Below the pieces are notes generated by a model that was not told the origin of the DNA, ran no database searches, and saw nothing but the letters and a program-made list of their open reading frames with translations. 64,000 nucleotides of DNA from Glandiceps talaboti. Lineage: Eukaryota > Hemichordata > Enteropneusta > Spengelidae. This document shows positions 61,001-64,000 of this stretch, piece after piece (positions within the stretch are counted from its first letter, which is position 1; every line of letters begins with the position of its first letter). Where the stretch lies: the NCBI RefSeq assembly GCF_964340395.1, contig NC_135555.1:8502931-8566930 (forward strand). Reading direction: 5' to 3'. Made by a program: the position numbers and the translations under genes.

Positions 61001-63544
61001 ACACATGCTCTGTAAATAAACCACTTGATAATGATATGAATGCCTTTAACGAGTGTAGCACATGGAGAAAGTGCTTTACTTTAGTGTTACTCATTGTAAT
61101 GCCTACCTTGAGTACTGACTACCTCTTTATCTGTTGAGGATGAAAACATATCTTCCAGTAATGGAGTATCTAGTTTATCTGTCACATCCTTGGTTGTCTT
61201 CCACACTGACTTATTCACCTGGTGAAAAGAGAGACACACAGATATGGCCATGAGTTGAGACTTTCATGGCGATTTTATCAACTGATGATTTCTGTTATTT
61301 TCAATACAAACAAAAACTAATGTATGATATCAGAAGATAATCACAAACAATTAGGTATTGTGTCGCATTGACCTGTGAACTCATATTTTTCATTGACTTG
61401 TGAGCTCACCATATGATTGGGTAATGTATTCCAATAACCTTTGAACTCACTATATGATTGGGTAATGTTTTCCAATAACCTTTGAACTCACTATATGATT
61501 GGGTAATGTATTCCAATAACCTTTGAGCTCACCATATGATTGGGTAATGTATTCCAATAACCTTTGAGCTCACCATATGATTGGGTAATGTATTCCAATA
61601 ACCTTTGAACTCACTATATGATTGGGTAATGTATTCCAATAACCTTTGAACTCACTATATGATTGGGTAATGTATTCCAATAACCTTTGAACTCACTATA
61701 TGATTGGGTAATGTATTCCAATAACCTTTGAGCTCACCATATGATTGGGTAATGTATTCCAATAACCTTTGAACTCGTCATGTGATTGAGTACTTTTAAT
61801 TACCTCTGTGACCTATAGCAAATTATGATTGGATATCAGTTCCAATGACCTTTGAACTCACCATATGATTGGGTACTTTGTTCCAATGAAATGGTCTCAT
61901 TTTGACCTTAGATTTCTTGCAATTCTTTTTTGGTAATGGTCCATCCGTTTGGACTGGAGCAAAGGCAAGTGTTATAGGTGTACCTGGCGTAGCTGTAACA
62001 AATTATTAGAATTAAAATATCAACAATACATCATGAAGTATCATTTATGAAATGTATACAAACTTTAACATACTGCAATTTATAACACAGGCAACTATTG
62101 ACCAAGAATACATACATACGTTGTCATGTACATGCTATAACCGAGTTCGTTACAGAGGGGTTATATTATATTGTGAAAACTATAGCAATCTTTTTGCAGT
62201 CAAAGACTTCGAATCAGGTTTGCAAAGACAAGGTTGCTTGGTTTCCTATACAACTAAATGACACTAATATAACACTAACATAGACTAGACAGATAGATTC
62301 ATCATTGTATACACTACATTAAAGGGACGTGAGCCTACTTTAAACATTGTTTTATTTCATTGCACATACAATTCATCTAGTAATGTATTTATGTCTATTT
62401 TTGCCTTGAATAAAGCATGCATATCTACCGGTATACAGTATATTTTCTATGGTCCTGATGTCAGTGGAACTTTTTGGTGCTACAACAAGAGTCGTAATCC
62501 TTTATTTGAAACAAAAAATATCACAGAAACTCAGTTCAGATCATGGACTCCTGTAAATCACTCGTGTCAAACCCATTTATGGTTTACAGCTAGAATACTA
62601 ACAATGAAGAACCTTTCAAGTCTACACAATGGCAAAGTTGCAAACTTAACAAACTAAATGTAAACTTACCCGGTGGAGACAACAATGGTGGTGGAGGGGG
62701 AGGGGGAATTCCTGAATTTAATGACAATGGTGGAACTGGTGGAGGAGGTATCGGAGGAGGTGGCCCCTCAGGTGATGATGATATTCCTCTAATCGGTGGT
62801 GCTGGCGGTGCCCCTTCTGTAGCATTTAATGGTGGTGACATGTAATCTTGAGATTGGGGTGGTGGAGGAGGGAGAGGGGGAGGTGGGGGAGGGGGTGGTG
62901 CTGCTGGACGACTTGACAATGATGGTTCAGATAATTGATCAGATGGTGTTATTCCTTCAGGTTCATTTCCAGTAGAAACTGAATCGTCTAATTCATCAGC
63001 CTCTCGTGTTGGTGATATCACTTGTTTCTCTTCTTGGTTCAATTCCTCAGTTGATGTAAATGATGATGTCATTTTTCCTTCTCCGCTATCTTCCCCTGAC
63101 GTTACCACCTTTCCTTTACTACTTTCATCTCTTTGTATTACATTCATGTACATTGGTTTGACATTTCTAGGTGACACAAGGTCAACAAATGGACATGGAA
63201 CTTGATCTTCACCTGAATTCACAGTCAAAGTCTGATTATCTTCATTTCCATCCTCCTGATCCTTATCTAAATGGTTGCTAGGCAACATTACTGATGTACT
63301 GCTAGCATCACTTTGCTCCTCAATCACAGGCAATGTTTGGTCTGGTAATTTTACTTCTGTACTACTGTCCTCATTTTGTTCTCCAACCACAGACACTGGA
63401 TGGTCTGGTAATTCTACATACCTCTCACTCTGTTCACTACTTATTTGACTTTCAGTGTCATTAAAACCCACAGTTCTATCATCAATCGCATCATATCTGT
63501 TATCCAACACACTACTTGAAATAGAAGTATGATTTGTCACTGGC
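52100..63544 (-). CDS. PH-domain-containing formin (PHCF subtype), C-terminal 920 residues
   Basis: Formins nucleate and elongate unbranched actin filaments through FH1 (binds profilin-actin) and FH2 (dimeric, holds the barbed end). Minus-strand exons, in order: 63544-62670, 61992-61862, 61218-61107, 58391-58223, 57727-57550, 57017-56865, 56380-56251, 55562-55530, 55197-55097, 54907-54824, 54545-54424, 53544-53202, 52432-52100. Every junction is in phase. The first exon has an acidic Ser/Thr-rich region, then FH1 runs such as RPAAPPPPPPPPLPPPPP. FH2 opens with MRPFHWNKVP and VNKSVWKT (lasso), then LLDAKLAQNIGIFLSGFK, ILAIGNYMNSQSNKGYAHGF, KKYTLLKFLVEQI and EEFFSWITEF. A Ser/Lys linker leads to a C-terminal PH domain (EGYLDKLSSG, KWDKRYFEL, AIVWLEKI). 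The N-terminal GBD/FH3 part lies beyond 63544. FH2 followed by a PH domain is the arrangement of the PHCF subtype. Confidence 0.92.
52555..52605 (-). repeat. Partial duplicate of the PH-exon 5' edge with acceptor site
   Basis: Read on the minus strand: a T-rich tract, GGATAG, then a frame reading TVPKEMSPSLTGR, against VVPKERLSPSLTGR at the real exon start (52432). The copy runs into a stop soon after. It lies about 165 bp upstream of the true acceptor, in the same intron and orientation. Confidence 0.75.
52670..52770. repeat. TG/CA and TA microsatellite cluster
   Basis: GTGTGTCTGTGTCTG, TATATATACACACACG and (TG)n tracts within 120 bp, in the intron before the PH exon. Confidence 0.8.
54735..54800. 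repeat. CA-rich microsatellite (CACACAGA / CAGACAGA / CACAAACA)
   Basis: Mixed ACAC, CAGA and CACAAA units directly downstream of the 54907-54824 formin exon (minus strand). Open frames on the plus strand here are artefacts. Confidence 0.85.
55849..56210. mobile_element. MITE-like element with about 25-30 bp terminal inverted repeats
   Basis: The left end, AAAAAAATTGTTTGGTTCCG then GTAAC, is matched in reverse by GTTATCGGAACCACACAACT then TTTTTTT at the right (56183-56210). Just inside, CCACCCTATTTT-like boxes are also inverted. It is about 360 bp, with no transposase and no clear target-site duplication because the flanks are A/T runs. It lies in the formin intron between 55563 and 56250. 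Confidence 0.65.
58539..58573. repeat. CAAT tetranucleotide microsatellite
   Basis: About nine CAAT units with one CACT interruption, in a formin intron. Confidence 0.9.
58880..60960 (-). repeat. 69-bp intronic satellite, about 30 units, open in one frame
   Basis: Tandem units of exactly 69 bp (23 codons) fill most of the formin intron 58392-61106. On the minus strand, the same as the formin, one frame is open throughout (about 706 codons, 58855-60975), each unit reading LDMDAINDYGTYSKC then FTLVLWVV with variants D/Y, Y/C/F, S/R and F/V. The differences between units in this frame are almost all amino-acid-changing, which argues against selection on a protein. Unit types are not random: high coordinates are mostly DYGTYSKCF, low ones YCGTYRKCF, and a marked pair (SKCV then DFG) recurs 414 bp (six units) apart. 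No splice sites tie it to the formin mRNA. Confidence 0.95.
61395..61866 (-). repeat. 41-bp tandem array made from the FH2 exon-intron junction
   Basis: The core GATTGGGTA occurs at 61415, 61456, 61497, 61538, 61579, 61620, 61661, 61702 and 61743 (41-bp steps), in diverged form at 61784 and 61827, and finally at 61867 inside the genuine formin exon 61992-61862. On the minus strand each unit reads TACCCAATCATATGGTGAG or the ATAGTGAG variant, so each carries a copy of the last exon codons plus the 5' splice site. Intact units are nearly identical. Confidence 0.93.
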
Positions 63545-64000
63545 CTGTAAAAATTGAACACAAAAAAAAACATTATCAGCTGATAGAAAACTTCCTATAT
63601 GTTCAGATGTCCATTATTAGGCCAAAAAAAGAATTGTTTCTGGTCAGCATGTCCATCACTTAAACACCCTGCATCGATCTTTTTTCTAGATCTAGGAGAA
63701 GCACAAAATAACGCTCCCTACTTCAGTGAAGACAACTGCAGAGCCAATCATGAACAAGCAAATGACATCTGCCCCACATACACTTGCTGTAAAGTACTAA
63801 ATAAAAAGTACAGTAACTGTCACAAATAGTTGACTGAGTGACAGGTTTGTTGAGAATTAAATTTTTTTTTTTTAAATTCCATCCTCACACCATTTTAGAC
63901 AAATTGTCCTGACCAGAAACAACTTTTCTTTGTCCTTACCAGGCATTTTGTACTATTTAAGTTCATTTTAAAGTCAAATATTAATTCAACAAAGAATTCA

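Overview
ORGANISM. This is eukaryotic animal DNA: AT-rich, with short exons bounded by GT-AG introns of roughly 0.3-4 kb, many microsatellites and foldback elements, and full-length orthologues of animal-specific genes. The gene content (a RIPK1-type kinase with a death domain, a CDYL-type chromodomain protein, ECI2, and a formin with a C-terminal PH domain) plus the 5S sequence suggest an invertebrate, most likely an invertebrate deuterostome such as a hemichordate or lancelet. The species cannot be fixed from sequence alone. Nothing bacterial, viral or CRISPR-like was found.

LAYOUT. (1) 1096-10009, plus strand: C-terminal 521 residues of a RIPK1-like kinase; the N-lobe start lies in or before the first kb. 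(2) 10010-19613: intergenic, with a TA-flanked foldback element, a dispersed repeat, one isolated 5S rRNA gene (13502-13619), a CpG-rich stretch with a possible first exon, and a frameshifted unknown coding remnant at 18216-18675. (3) 19614-29538, minus strand: complete 8-exon CDYL-like gene (about 595 aa; chromodomain plus crotonase domain). (4) 29539-29601: only 63 bp separate the CDYL and ECI2 start codons, a compact bidirectional promoter. (5) 29602-39244, plus strand: complete 10-exon ECI2 gene (about 390 aa; transit peptide, ACBP domain, crotonase domain, C-terminal AKL). (6) 39440-43370: 31-bp satellite of about 3.9 kb, then about 8.7 kb of gene-free DNA. (7) 52100-63544, minus strand: the last 13 exons (920 aa) of a formin (FH1, FH2, PH domain). 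Its introns hold a 69-bp satellite that is open in one frame and a 41-bp array built from the gene's own exon-intron junction.

HOW THE GENES RELATE. CDYL and ECI2 are divergent neighbours that share a promoter, a crotonase domain and four intron positions with identical phase, so they look like an old inverted duplication in which one copy gained a chromodomain. From memory, human RIPK1, ECI2 and CDYL all lie at 6p25, with ECI2 and CDYL also divergent, so the window appears to preserve an ancient linkage. The formin matches the PH-domain-containing subtype (PHCF) reported as lost from placental mammals. Exon boundaries were read by eye from splice consensus and reading-frame continuity; every junction listed for the three main genes is in phase.
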